53,934 bases of DNA, from the NCBI GenBank assembly GCA_021372815.1, contig JAJFTS010000194.1:1-53934 (forward strand), given 5' to 3'. Under the pieces are notes generated by a model. It worked only from the letters and a program-made list of their open reading frames with translations, had not been told where the DNA came from and made no database searches. Positions 1 to 7,755 of this stretch are shown here, one piece after another. Numbering within the stretch: position 1 is the stretch's first letter; every line of letters begins with the position of its first letter. The DNA is from Deltaproteobacteria bacterium. Its GTDB lineage: Bacteria > Desulfobacterota > Syntrophia > Syntrophales > Smithellaceae. Made by a program: the position numbers and the translations under genes.

Positions 1-164
1 CCTGAACCGGCCAAGGACGCCGCCCAGAAGCACATTGAGCAGATTATGAAGGGAACTAGCCGCGGTTACGAGGAAGCCGTTTTGCGCGAGCAGCATATGC
101 AGAACGTCATGTTAAATAGAGAGAAATCGAGAAGCGAAGGGAGAACGTATTCAGATGTTGACGG
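1..164. repeat. Terminal direct repeat, left copy
   Basis: Bases 1-164 align with 53771-53934. From base 40 to 164 (125 bases) the match is perfect. Bases 36 and 39 differ and most of the first 18 bases differ. The simplest reading is an assembly overlap of a circular or circularly permuted genome, with strain variation in the first 39 bases. A real short terminal repeat cannot be excluded. Confidence 0.9.
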
Positions 165-171
165 GCGTTGA
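1..171 (+). CDS. terL: Large terminase subunit, C-terminal end (continues from window end)
   Basis: Frame 1 is open from base 1 to a TGA at 169-171 and reads as the tail of the terminase that starts at 52253. The residues QKHIEQ and the stretch after them are the same here and at the right end of the window. It encodes no catalytic motif, only a charged, helical C-terminus. The stop codon lies inside the next gene, whose ATG is at 155, so the two are translationally coupled. The first 18 bases encode a different peptide (PEPAKD) from the copy at the right end (VKKEVP), so the two ends come from slightly different sequence variants. Confidence 0.93.
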   Translation, partial: PEPAKDAAQKHIEQIMKGTSRGYEEAVLREQHMQNVMLNREKSRSEGRTYSDVDGR

Positions 172-412
172 TGTAATAATTATTTATTTTTTGGTTGTTA
201 TAACAGTTTTGGTTAGTATTATCATTGGCTTTTCTTTAGGTCGTCAGACCGCAGGCGAGAAGGGCATTGGTGAAAAGATTGTCGAGGCAATCAAGCCCAA
301 GCCGAAGAAGGTGGAGGCCCGTGATCCATATTTTGAGGCCATGAATTGGGAACCAGAACCGCCGGTAGATAAAGAACCACCCAAACCAAAAAGAATCCCC
401 ACGGTGGAGTAA
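155..412 (+). CDS. Small single-pass membrane protein
   Basis: 85 residues. Residues about 5-28 are a long hydrophobic segment (VIIIYFLVVITVLVSIIIGF), followed by a soluble tail rich in Lys, Pro and Glu. This predicts an inner-membrane anchor with a cytoplasmic proline-rich tail. The ATG overlaps the end of terL by 17 bases, so it belongs to the packaging operon. I do not recognise the family. Its place between terminase and portal is often taken by small accessory proteins, but nothing here shows a function; a holin-like role is possible but unsupported. Confidence 0.75.
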   Translation: MLTGVDVIIIYFLVVITVLVSIIIGFSLGRQTAGEKGIGEKIVEAIKPKPKKVEARDPYFEAMNWEPEPPVDKEPPKPKRIPTVE

Positions 413-415
413 AGC

Positions 416-898
416 ATGAAAACAGTAGCGATATGCCAGGTTTGCGGCGAGAGAATTGCCACGGTCGAAATTGATCGTTTAACTTATCCATTGTCGGGCG
501 CCATGTTCGAGAGCGTTGATCCTGCACATCAAGTTCCATCGCCATTCGATTCCGGCCAGGAATGGGAAACGTTCCGCTGTCCGTATGGCCGGACACACCG
601 CCCCATGTTCAAGGACAATGAGATATTAACACCCGCGGGCTTGATTGTGATTCCGAAGAATGACAGTCCTCCCTTTTTAGCCGAGGCACCAACGGAAAAC
701 GGTCGAGAAGTTATTTGCGATCGGTCTTTTACGTTTAGCGAGGAAGAGGCAGCACGGCAGGTAAGGAAGGAATATTATGGCGAAACCGAAGTTCGGGCGG
801 GGGAACAGGAAAATAACCAGTCCGTCGAAGAGGAAAAAGAAGAAATTGAACAGGTAGCAGAGCCGCAGAAACGCAGACGCAAGAGAGTGAAGGAATAA
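416..898 (+). CDS. Hypothetical protein with N-terminal Cys pair
   Basis: 160 residues. It opens with a CQVC pair at residues 7-10, and a further Cys and His lie near residues 55-61 (FRCPYGRTH), which could make a small metal-binding knuckle. The C-terminal third is very acidic and ends in a basic run (KRRRKRVKE). It lies 3 bases after the preceding gene and 3 bases before the portal gene, so it is part of the head operon. No named family is recognised. A role in portal or packaging assembly is only a positional guess. Confidence 0.7.
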   Translation: MKTVAICQVCGERIATVEIDRLTYPLSGAMFESVDPAHQVPSPFDSGQEWETFRCPYGRTHRPMFKDNEILTPAGLIVIPKNDSPPFLAEAPTENGREVICDRSFTFSEEEAARQVRKEYYGETEVRAGEQENNQSVEEEKEEIEQVAEPQKRRRKRVKE

Positions 899-901
899 GT
901 A

Positions 902-3502
902 ATGCCAGATAAAAGAGAGACATATTTGATCCCGCCTGAAGGTCATAAAGACGTAGGCAAAACAGTTTTTTCTGTGCTGAGTACCATCATTGAGGACAAA
1001 CAAGCCCTCGGCCTGCACAAAAAATGGAACCGTAATTATAAGCTCCGACAGGGCAAGCACTGGAACACCGAATCAACCGCATCTTTGCCGCTGGCAACGG
1101 CAAATCTTATTTTTACTCACATTGAGCGCACCAAGAACGAGCTCACTGACAACAATCCCACGTTTAATGTCGCCAATATCGGCCAAGTGGACGAAACACA
1201 GAAAGAGGTCTGCATGGATCTCCAACGGGCAACGGAACACTGGTGGATTGATCAGGAACAGCAGGACACACTGGAAAGTTCAGTACTGAACGGAGAGGAA
1301 TACGGCATTGCGATAGAGAAGGTTGTTTTTAACGCCAATCTGGAATATGGCCTGGGCGAAGTAGAAACTGAGGTTGTTGATCCGTTTCATTTCGGCTGGT
1401 ATCCGACAAAGTTGAAAGACCCGAAGGACATTAACAATCCATCCCGATGTGAGGCTGTGGTTCATTTCTATCCTGTTTCCGTCCGTATTTTGCAGCGACG
1501 CTATCCTGATTTGGCTGATAAAATCAAATCTGATGCCGATTGCGTGGCAGAGTTGGATGATCAGCGCCGGGAAATCTCCAACACAACGACCAAAGGCAAA
1601 AGCTCAAATATATCTCTGTCGGGTGTAGTCAAAAACATCTGGAATTTTGTCACTGGCACCGAAGATATTCAGGAAGAAGAAACATTCGTTTGCGAAATGT
1701 GGCTCCGGGATGAAGCGCAGGAAGATTTGGGCGAAAAAGAAGAGAATGGCCGGCGCATACAGGAAAGCAAATCTAAATATACCGGTGGCATCCGTTACAT
1801 TCTAGCCTGTTCCGGCAACGTAGTTTTGGAGGACAAAGACAATCCTAATATTTCCCCGAATCTTCCGCCTGAAGAAGCCCTCAAAACCTATCTGTATGAT
1901 AAATTCCCCTTCGTGGCCGTCAATTCGGTCAAGGACACGAGCAATGGGTGGGGAATGAGTGATATTTCGCAGGTCGAGGGATTGCAACGGGAATTGAATA
2001 AATCCCTGTCACAGCACATTTTGGAAAAAGACAGAATGATTCGGGCGAAATTGCTGAATCCGTCCAATTCGGGCGTGGATAATGAAGAACTGACCAATTA
2101 CGTCAATGTCATCAATCCTGTTTCCGGTATAGCCGCTCAGGAAATGCGATGGTTAGTGCCGCCAGCGCCGACCGGTGATGTGGAAAAGTCGATGGAAATT
2201 ATGAAGCAATTGCTGCTGATGATCGTCGGAACATTTGATTTGGACATGGCGCAGACTGGCAACCAGGTCATAGCGTATAAAGCAATTGCAGCCTTGCTGG
2301 AACGCGCCGCCACGATGAAGCGAGGGAAGATCCGAAACTATGGCCGGTTAATCCGGGAACGTGGCCGGATGTATCTGTCCCATGTGATGAATTTCTATTC
2401 TGAGGATAGATGGATTACCTACAACGACGATAACGGAGCGAGGGCGGCCAAACCTACCAACGGCCACAAGATGATCATTCCGGCAAAGCTGACGGTTGTG
2501 AATGGTTCGACGCTGCCTATTTCCCGGGTACAGCAACGGGAGGAAGCCCTCGCTTTGTATGAGAAGGGTGCCATTGATCAGCAGGAATTGCTGGAAAAGA
2601 TTGATTGGAGCAATCGGGCAGAGGTTATTAAGCGGATGCAAGCCGGACCGCTCGGGCAGGTATTCGATAAACTGTCTCAGGTTGGGATGCCGCCGGAAGT
2701 TCTGGAATACATCAAGGGCGTTGCGGAAGCAGACCCCAAGAAGCTTCAGCAATCGCTGCAGAAAGGTGAATATCCCACGTTTGAACAATTCTCGCAGCAG
2801 TTATTACAGGGTATGATGGGCCCCGATGGTCAACCGATTATGCCGCAGCAACAGGAAAACCAGGAAATGCAGGAATTGGCAGCCCGGGTGAAGAAACTGG
2901 AAGCGGAAGCGGCTTTGATCGCAGCTAAGATTCAGACCGAGGCCGTTAATCAGCAGGTGGCATTGAATGGTGTACGGTTCGACGAGGAAAGTCTGTCGAT
3001 ACAGAGGGCAAAGGCTGTTTCGGAGATGGAAAATAACATTAAGAGCCATGCCCGCGAGGATTTCAAGGTGGGGGCCGAGATTGTTTCTAATTTAAATAAT
3101 CGGCCGGGATTCAATGATAATGAACTGAAATCTGATAATAAGAAAACCATTCAAGGAAGGGCGGGAGGTGGTCCTGTTACAGCGGGCAATCCTTATATCG
3201 TTGGTGAGAAAGGCCCTGAAGTTATTGTTCCACATTTAAATAGCCCAGATTATGATTACCGTGGAGCGTGGAAAGCCAACCTATTACCAACTGAAAGAAA
3301 TCCACATGATAACAGGTACCACTGGACATCAGGAACCAACATTAATGGCAAAAACGTCTACTTTAAATCCCCTGATCACCCAACTAAGTGGATGCAAGAT
3401 TTTTTAGAGACATTTGGATACAACGCAGAAGATAAAGGAATCAATAAAGAACAAGGATTGAAAATGATAGATCTCTATAGAAAGAGTCTCAAAGAGCAAT
3501 AA
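902..3502 (+). CDS. Portal protein with unusual C-terminal extension
   Basis: 866 residues, in the size range of P22-type portals. The N-terminal and central part (YKLRQGKHW near residue 45; long helices about 350-500; a Gln/Glu-rich helical stretch about 640-720) fits the portal that forms the dodecameric DNA entry channel. Position after terminase and before scaffold and capsid supports this. After residue about 755 a Gly-rich segment, GGGPVTAGNPYIVGEKGPE, resembles a motif common near the ends of tape-measure and other virion proteins. A further 90 residues begin YDYRGAWKANL and hold a HPT motif, also seen in podophage virion proteins. Call by architecture and synteny, not by a search. Confidence 0.85.
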   Translation: MPDKRETYLIPPEGHKDVGKTVFSVLSTIIEDKQALGLHKKWNRNYKLRQGKHWNTESTASLPLATANLIFTHIERTKNELTDNNPTFNVANIGQVDETQKEVCMDLQRATEHWWIDQEQQDTLESSVLNGEEYGIAIEKVVFNANLEYGLGEVETEVVDPFHFGWYPTKLKDPKDINNPSRCEAVVHFYPVSVRILQRRYPDLADKIKSDADCVAELDDQRREISNTTTKGKSSNISLSGVVKNIWNFVTGTEDIQEEETFVCEMWLRDEAQEDLGEKEENGRRIQESKSKYTGGIRYILACSGNVVLEDKDNPNISPNLPPEEALKTYLYDKFPFVAVNSVKDTSNGWGMSDISQVEGLQRELNKSLSQHILEKDRMIRAKLLNPSNSGVDNEELTNYVNVINPVSGIAAQEMRWLVPPAPTGDVEKSMEIMKQLLLMIVGTFDLDMAQTGNQVIAYKAIAALLERAATMKRGKIRNYGRLIRERGRMYLSHVMNFYSEDRWITYNDDNGARAAKPTNGHKMIIPAKLTVVNGSTLPISRVQQREEALALYEKGAIDQQELLEKIDWSNRAEVIKRMQAGPLGQVFDKLSQVGMPPEVLEYIKGVAEADPKKLQQSLQKGEYPTFEQFSQQLLQGMMGPDGQPIMPQQQENQEMQELAARVKKLEAEAALIAAKIQTEAVNQQVALNGVRFDEESLSIQRAKAVSEMENNIKSHAREDFKVGAEIVSNLNNRPGFNDNELKSDNKKTIQGRAGGGPVTAGNPYIVGEKGPEVIVPHLNSPDYDYRGAWKANLLPTERNPHDNRYHWTSGTNINGKNVYFKSPDHPTKWMQDFLETFGYNAEDKGINKEQGLKMIDLYRKSLKEQ

Positions 3503-3516
3503 CGAGGAGTAACGGA

Positions 3517-4086
3517 ATGAGAAGAAAAAAAGGCGAACCAAATCCATTAATAATTTGTGCATGTGGATGCGGGGAAACACTTTATAAATATGATAAATAC
3601 GGACGATCCCGATTGTTTTTAAAAGAGCATCGTCATTTTATTCCGTTATCTTTTCAGTTTGAAAAATTTGTTATCAAGAAAGATGGTTGTTGGGGATGGA
3701 CTGGGACGAAAAGCACAAATGGTTATCCGCAAATTCGCCATAATAAAAAAATAATTCATGGCAACAGAGTATCGTATGAGTTGCATCATGGTGAAATACC
3801 AAGGGGATTGGATGTTCTTCATAAATGCGATAATCCAGAATGCACAAATCCTGATCACTTATTCTTGGGTTCTCATTTGGATAATATGCACGACGCAATT
3901 TTAAAAGGTCGGATGAGAGGTAAGAGAACTTTTAGTGATGATTTTATAAAGACCATCAGAGATGAATACGCCAAAGGTGAAAGAACAGTAAAAGAACTTG
4001 GAAAAATTTATGGGATTGGAGCCGATTATCTTTCGCGTATAGTTAACCATAAAGCAAGGAGGTATGAGTATGCCTGTACTTGTTGA
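3517..4086 (+). CDS. HNH homing endonuclease with C-terminal helix-turn-helix
   Basis: 189 residues. An N-terminal CACGCGETL knuckle is followed by the HNH_3-type core: CWGWTG, then VSYELHHGEIP, then LHKCDNPECTNPDHL, which supply the zinc-site Cys and the catalytic His residues. The last 50 residues (RTVKELGKIYGIGADYLSRI) form a helix-turn-helix for DNA binding, as in NUMOD-type endonucleases. A Shine-Dalgarno (CGAGGAG) precedes the ATG. It sits between portal and the zinc-ribbon gene and overlaps the latter. Low GC relative to the portal gene suggests a recent arrival. No intron core is visible, so it looks free-standing. Confidence 0.92.
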   Translation: MRRKKGEPNPLIICACGCGETLYKYDKYGRSRLFLKEHRHFIPLSFQFEKFVIKKDGCWGWTGTKSTNGYPQIRHNKKIIHGNRVSYELHHGEIPRGLDVLHKCDNPECTNPDHLFLGSHLDNMHDAILKGRMRGKRTFSDDFIKTIRDEYAKGERTVKELGKIYGIGADYLSRIVNHKARRYEYACTC

Positions 4087-4471
4087 TTTTGAATGTCGCA
4101 GGGGACACATAACCGAGGAAATATGCGATTCTGAGATGCAGGAAATAACTTGCCCGAAGTGCCGGGGGAAAGCGAAACGCATTATTTCGGTTGGCCGCCA
4201 GTTTGTCGATGATGAATGTCCGCCCTGGATAAGGTCGGTACTGGATGTTGTCGACAAGGACAGCCCCAAGCGGCATGTGCAGGAGTTCGTCAAGAATCCA
4301 AGCCGGGAAACCTACAAAAAGTGGATGAAAGGCGAAGGGATTAGGCCGGCAGACTACACGGTTCATGGTGCGCCGCCGGTATTTCAGAATCGGCCGGTAG
4401 TGGATATGACCGCGGCACATAAAGAAGTTTTCCGTAAATATCAGGAACGGCACAGGCTGGAGGTTCGTTAA
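4070..4471 (+). CDS. FmdB-like zinc-ribbon protein
   Basis: 133 residues from ATG 4070. The N-terminus VLVDFECRRGH then TCPKCRGKAKR gives the Cys set of an FmdB-type zinc ribbon; the rest is charged and lacks known motifs. An upstream ATG at 4064 is only one base after the AAGGAGG (4056-4062), whereas 4070 has ideal spacing, so 4070 is preferred. The gene begins inside the HNH gene. Zinc-ribbon proteins of this type are frequent between portal and scaffold in podophages, role unknown. Confidence 0.8.
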   Translation: MPVLVDFECRRGHITEEICDSEMQEITCPKCRGKAKRIISVGRQFVDDECPPWIRSVLDVVDKDSPKRHVQEFVKNPSRETYKKWMKGEGIRPADYTVHGAPPVFQNRPVVDMTAAHKEVFRKYQERHRLEVR

Positions 4472-4472
4472 A

Positions 4473-4574
4473 ATGGACGATAACCACTTAACCATTCTTT
4501 TATGGTTTATAATTGGTGTATTGACTGGAAATTTCTTAGTCGCAGTTATTTACATCATTGCCCGGTTGGTTTGA
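4473..4574 (+). CDS. 33-residue membrane peptide
   Basis: ATG 4473 begins one base after the stop of the preceding gene. The product is almost all one hydrophobic helix (LTILLWFIIGVLTGNFLVAV) with two Asp residues before it. It is probably a one-span inner-membrane peptide. No family assignment. The tight spacing with both neighbours favours a real gene. Confidence 0.55.
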   Translation: MDDNHLTILLWFIIGVLTGNFLVAVIYIIARLV

Positions 4575-4575
4575 A

Positions 4576-4776
4576 ATGACACGAGAGAACACCGACACAT
4601 TTAAAGCATTGCGAGTTAAACAACTGATTTCTGATGCAGAAAAATATTTATTATCCTTGCTTGATAATAAAAAAAGTGGTAAATATGAGATAACTTTAGA
4701 AATTAATTTATCGCAAGGTGCAGTGGGAGAATCGTTTTTAAACACTCATTCAAGGGAGAAATTTCAAATGAAGTAG
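4576..4776 (+). CDS. Hypothetical small protein
   Basis: 66 residues from ATG 4576, just after the stop of the membrane peptide. An in-frame ATG at 4558 would overlap it instead. The N-terminal part is helical (TFKALRVKQLISDAEKYLLSLL), followed by a short beta-like segment (KYEITLEINL). No Shine-Dalgarno stands out for either start. It is the last gene before the terminator at 4841. Function unknown. Confidence 0.5.
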   Translation: MTRENTDTFKALRVKQLISDAEKYLLSLLDNKKSGKYEITLEINLSQGAVGESFLNTHSREKFQMK

Positions 4777-4840
4777 AATTTTAAGTAAAATCAGACGGTT
4801 ACAGACTGACCTTATTTGATTTTAAGGTAAGGGATCACGA

Positions 4841-4884
4841 AGCCCGGAATTTTCGACACTTACGTCGGAGTTCCGGGCTTTTTT
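4841..4884 (+). terminator. Rho-independent terminator before the scaffold gene
   Basis: AGCCCGGAA (4841-4849) pairs perfectly with TTCCGGGCT (4871-4879), followed by a run of six T. The loop contains a second stem, CGAC/GTCG. The 24 bases after it lead straight into the Shine-Dalgarno of the scaffold gene. It therefore probably acts as a partial terminator or attenuator that sets the ratio of portal-side to capsid-side transcripts. Confidence 0.8.
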
Positions 4885-4909
4885 ATTTCAGCAAGGAGGA
4901 AATTAACAA

Positions 4910-5830
4910 ATGGCAGAAGAAACTGGAATCGACGCTAACGGATCCGAGCAGGATCGCATTGAGATTTCGTCTATCTCAGACAGTTTATTGAGCAGTCCAG
5001 ATGGGAATGCACGGCCTGTATCTACCGTTGAGGTAGAAGAGGGCGGCGCCCAGGACAACACAGATAAGACACCGGACACCACGATTGACGAGAAAGCCGG
5101 TGACAAAACAGGTGAAGGGGCCGGGGATAATACCCAGGACGATAAAGCCTCTTCGAGTGGGCAGGAAGGTCGTTACGACAAAGACCCTGCCTGGCAGAGA
5201 ATAATTAAAGAACGCAATGACGCGAAAGCGGAAATCGCAGCGTTAAAGGCGAAGGATGCCGGGAAGCCCGCAGGAGAGGCCAAAGAAGCGGCGACAGCCA
5301 CTGAAGGCCAACTTCCCTACAAGGACATTACCAAGATGTCTGACGAGGAACTGCGGGAATGGCAGGAAGATGACCCCAAAGGCTATGCAGTAAATTTGTT
5401 CACCCAGATACAGTTTGAGACTGAACGGGTACAGGAACAGCGGAAGTCTCAGGCTGATGTCAACAGTAAAATGGAAGCAACCTTCACCAATTACGCCAAA
5501 GCCAATCCCGATTTTAATACCATGTGGGATTCCGGGGAAATTGAAGATTTTATGACCAAGAACCCCGGTCATAATGCAATTTCCGCACATATGGCGATGA
5601 CTCAGGAAAGCCGGATAGCGGCAGCAGCAGAGAGAGCCGCGAAAGAGGCTGAAGAACGAGTCATCAAAAATTTTCAAGCTAAACGCAACGCGACGGTGCT
5701 GACCGATAGCCCGGCTCATAGATCGGGCAAAGACGACATTGCCGCAGAACTCAAAAACACAAAACAATTCGGAGGGAAAACGGCTGTAATGGCCGATCGC
5801 CTTGCTCGTATGCGGGGCGGTGGAGTTTAA
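4910..5830 (+). CDS. Scaffolding protein
   Basis: 306 residues. The first 110 are acidic and disordered, rich in Asp, Glu, Gly and Thr. The middle and end are helical with coiled-coil character (residues about 95-120, 165-200, 235-265), and the C-terminus is basic (MADRLARMRGGGV), as in capsid-binding ends of P22-type scaffolds. It directly precedes the major capsid gene and has a strong Shine-Dalgarno (AAGGAGG). It would fill the procapsid and leave on maturation. No protease motif is seen. Confidence 0.85.
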   Translation: MAEETGIDANGSEQDRIEISSISDSLLSSPDGNARPVSTVEVEEGGAQDNTDKTPDTTIDEKAGDKTGEGAGDNTQDDKASSSGQEGRYDKDPAWQRIIKERNDAKAEIAALKAKDAGKPAGEAKEAATATEGQLPYKDITKMSDEELREWQEDDPKGYAVNLFTQIQFETERVQEQRKSQADVNSKMEATFTNYAKANPDFNTMWDSGEIEDFMTKNPGHNAISAHMAMTQESRIAAAAERAAKEAEERVIKNFQAKRNATVLTDSPAHRSGKDDIAAELKNTKQFGGKTAVMADRLARMRGGGV

Positions 5831-5860
5831 CCTCAATCCCTTCTATGGAGGATTTTATTT

Positions 5861-6136
5861 ATGACTTTAACATTCACTGAACTTGAAAGCATTACCACAG
5901 ATTACTTTCTTGCTGATGGAAGAAAGGCAATTGATATTTATTTCAACGACTCTTTTCTTGTCGACTATCTGATGAACAAGAAAAAGGGACTCTGGGAGCG
6001 TCCCAACGGCGGCAAGACAATCCGTATCCCCTTGAACTATGACGGGCAGGAAGGCGGTTTCTACAGCAAAACATCTACCCTTTCCAGTGATGACCGCGAG
6101 GCAATCAATGCGGCATTTTTTCGCTGGAAGCACGCT
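5861..6136 (+). CDS. Major capsid protein, exon 1
   Basis: 92 residues, up to RWKHA. The reading frame then meets a TAA (6137) that belongs to a group I intron. Joined to exon 2 the product is about 331 residues, the size of P22-like podophage coat proteins. The 5' exon ends in T (6136), as group I splicing requires, and its last four bases CGCT can pair with GGCG at 6147-6150 in the intron to form P1 with the expected U-G pair. A good Shine-Dalgarno (GGAGGA) precedes the ATG. Confidence 0.88.
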
Positions 6137-6972
6137 TAACAACATAGGCGCACTGCTGAATTAATATGGCAAAAGCAAAATGGACAGAAGAGGAAATGCA
6201 AATCCTCAAAGAAAAATATGGGACAATTTCCAATAAGGAATTGGCAAAAATAATGGGACGCTCAAAACAAGCAATTCAACATTTAGCACACCGCTTGAAT
6301 ATAACAACCTTGAAAGTTGCTAATCACAAGCATTGTGTTGATTGCGGGACTTTATTGAGTCGTGCAGCTATTTACAAAAAAAGTGCTGAACGATGTGTTT
6401 CATGCGCCAACAAAAAACGTAGCAAGGAAGGCCATCATAATTGGAAGGGTGGTGTTGCTCCTTTGCGGCCATTAGTCCAGATACTTCTTAAACCCGCATG
6501 GATTATACCGATCATGCAGCGTGATAATTTTACCTGTCAATTTTGCGGAAAAAGAGGCGGAGATATGAATGTTCATCATATCCTCCCCTATCGAAAAATA
6601 AGAGATAAGGTCATCAAAGATAATCCCGAAATCAACCAGAGGACATTTGAAGGTAAAAAAATATTGTCCCTGAAAATTGTTGAGGCTCATAATTTGAGTT
6701 ACGGAATCACTCTTTGTATCCCTTGCCATAAATACATTCACAGTGAAACAGGCGGTGAATTGCTGGGAACTCCTAATGTCTTAGTTGCAGACATGGACAA
6801 TCAGCAGCCAAGCCGAGCGAATGTGCTTAATTTTGTAGCTCGGAAGGTTCACAGACTAATCGGTGAGGATGCACAATCCAATAAGCCGGACACGAGTGCC
6901 GCCCACTCTATCTCTTTGAGTGAAGATATAGTCGGAACTTGTAGGTAACTACAAGAAGTAGAAAATAAAATG
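6137..6972 (+). ncRNA. Group I self-splicing intron in the capsid gene
   Basis: All four conserved elements are visible: P (AATTGCTGGGAA, 6758-6769), Q (AATCAGCAGCCAAG, 6799-6812), R (GTTCACAGACTAATCGG, 6847-6863) and S (TGAAGATATAGTCGG, 6921-6935). R and S pair through GACTA/TAGTC to make P7. GGAT/ATCC between them is a plausible P8. CTTGTAG-GTAA-CTACAAG (6938-6955) is a perfect P9 hairpin with a GNRA loop. The intron ends in G (6972). Removing 6137-6972 joins the two coat reading frames without a shift. The HNH gene fills the 5' half and runs through the core. Confidence 0.92.
6166..6948 (+). CDS. Intron-encoded HNH homing endonuclease
   Basis: 260 residues. Residues 1-50 form a helix-turn-helix (SNKELAKIMGRSKQAIQHL). 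Next comes a Cys-rich part, CVDCGTLLSR with CVSCANKKRSKEGHHNWKGG. The HNH domain follows at about 120-195: FTCQFCGKRGG, MNVHHILPY and LCIPCHKYIH. The last 65 residues are encoded by the intron's catalytic core, so that DNA is constrained by both protein frame and RNA fold. The stop codon lies in the P9 loop. It would cut intronless capsid alleles to spread the intron. Confidence 0.93.
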   Translation: MAKAKWTEEEMQILKEKYGTISNKELAKIMGRSKQAIQHLAHRLNITTLKVANHKHCVDCGTLLSRAAIYKKSAERCVSCANKKRSKEGHHNWKGGVAPLRPLVQILLKPAWIIPIMQRDNFTCQFCGKRGGDMNVHHILPYRKIRDKVIKDNPEINQRTFEGKKILSLKIVEAHNLSYGITLCIPCHKYIHSETGGELLGTPNVLVADMDNQQPSRANVLNFVARKVHRLIGEDAQSNKPDTSAAHSISLSEDIVGTCR

Positions 6973-7692
6973 TTCTACGCTAACACATTGTATGGAAATT
7001 CCACCGTGCATCGTATTGATGAACTGGAAAATGCCGGACCTTATGCGGAAGTCCAGCTGGTCAACGCCAAAATCGAAGGCGCCCAGAAAACAGTCCGCAA
7101 GAAGATAGCCGAACAGCTTTATTCAGCTGTTACTGATACTGCGGAAGAGTTGACCGGCCTGTTGTCATTAACTGCCGGCTCGGCCTCAGTTGCCTATGGC
7201 GGCATTGCTGAAAACGATTTGGTGGCGCAGGATGCTTCAAAACCTTGGAGTGCTGAATCTACCACGACAACCGAAGCTATTGCTCTGTCGGTTATCCGCA
7301 CCTTACGTAGTTCGGTCAAAATCAGCTCCGGCGCCGGCGGCAAACCGGATATTGGCGTCACCACGGAAACCTTGTTCAATATCGTTTCCGGCATCCTGCA
7401 GGTACAGCAAAGATTTACTGAGGATAAGGACACCGCAAAGGCCGGATTCACCAATCTTGTTTTTGAAGGAATGATCTTGGCCGCTGACGATTATTGTCCG
7501 AGCGGCGATTTGTTTGTCCTGAACAGCAATCATGTCGGCTTCGCCATTCACAAGGATGGTTATTTTGCCCGCGATCCGTGGGGCAACCTGACCGTAACCG
7601 GTGTGCCGGCTAAATCAATGAAAATTTTCTGGGATGGCAATTTGGTTTGCAGCAACCGTAAGGCCCACGCAGTACACACCAACTTGTCTTAA
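6973..7692 (+). CDS. Major capsid protein, exon 2
   Basis: 239 residues from FYANTLYGNST to NLS. It continues the coat protein after splicing (RWKHA joined to FYANT). A spurious ATG at 6970 straddles the 3' splice site and should not be used as a start. It contains VQLVNAKIEGAQKTVRKKIA, a long helix like the spine region of HK97-fold coat proteins of podophages, followed by beta-rich segments. Stop is followed by a stable hairpin. Confidence 0.88.
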   Translation, partial: FYANTLYGNSTVHRIDELENAGPYAEVQLVNAKIEGAQKTVRKKIAEQLYSAVTDTAEELTGLLSLTAGSASVAYGGIAENDLVAQDASKPWSAESTTTTEAIALSVIRTLRSSVKISSGAGGKPDIGVTTETLFNIVSGILQVQQRFTEDKDTAKAGFTNLVFEGMILAADDYCPSGDLFVLNSNHVGFAIHKDGYFARDPWGNLTVTGVPAKSMKIFWDGNLVCSNRKAHAVHTNLS

Positions 7693-7708
7693 CCTTTAAC
7701 CCTTTAAA

Positions 7709-7733
7709 CAGGCCGGACGTTTAATCCGGCCTG
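7709..7733 (+). promoter_or_regulatory. Hairpin after the capsid gene
   Basis: CAGGCCGGA (7709-7717) pairs perfectly with TCCGGCCTG (7725-7733) over a 7-base loop. No T run follows. It most likely stabilises or marks processing of the abundant coat mRNA, or causes weak termination, before the next gene's Shine-Dalgarno at 7743. Confidence 0.6.
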
Positions 7734-7755
7734 ATCCATGATGGAGGAATTAATT

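Noticed and set aside
3517-4086. Group I intron around the first HNH gene
   Set aside because: No P, Q, R or S words are found, and portal and zinc-ribbon genes on each side are complete by themselves.
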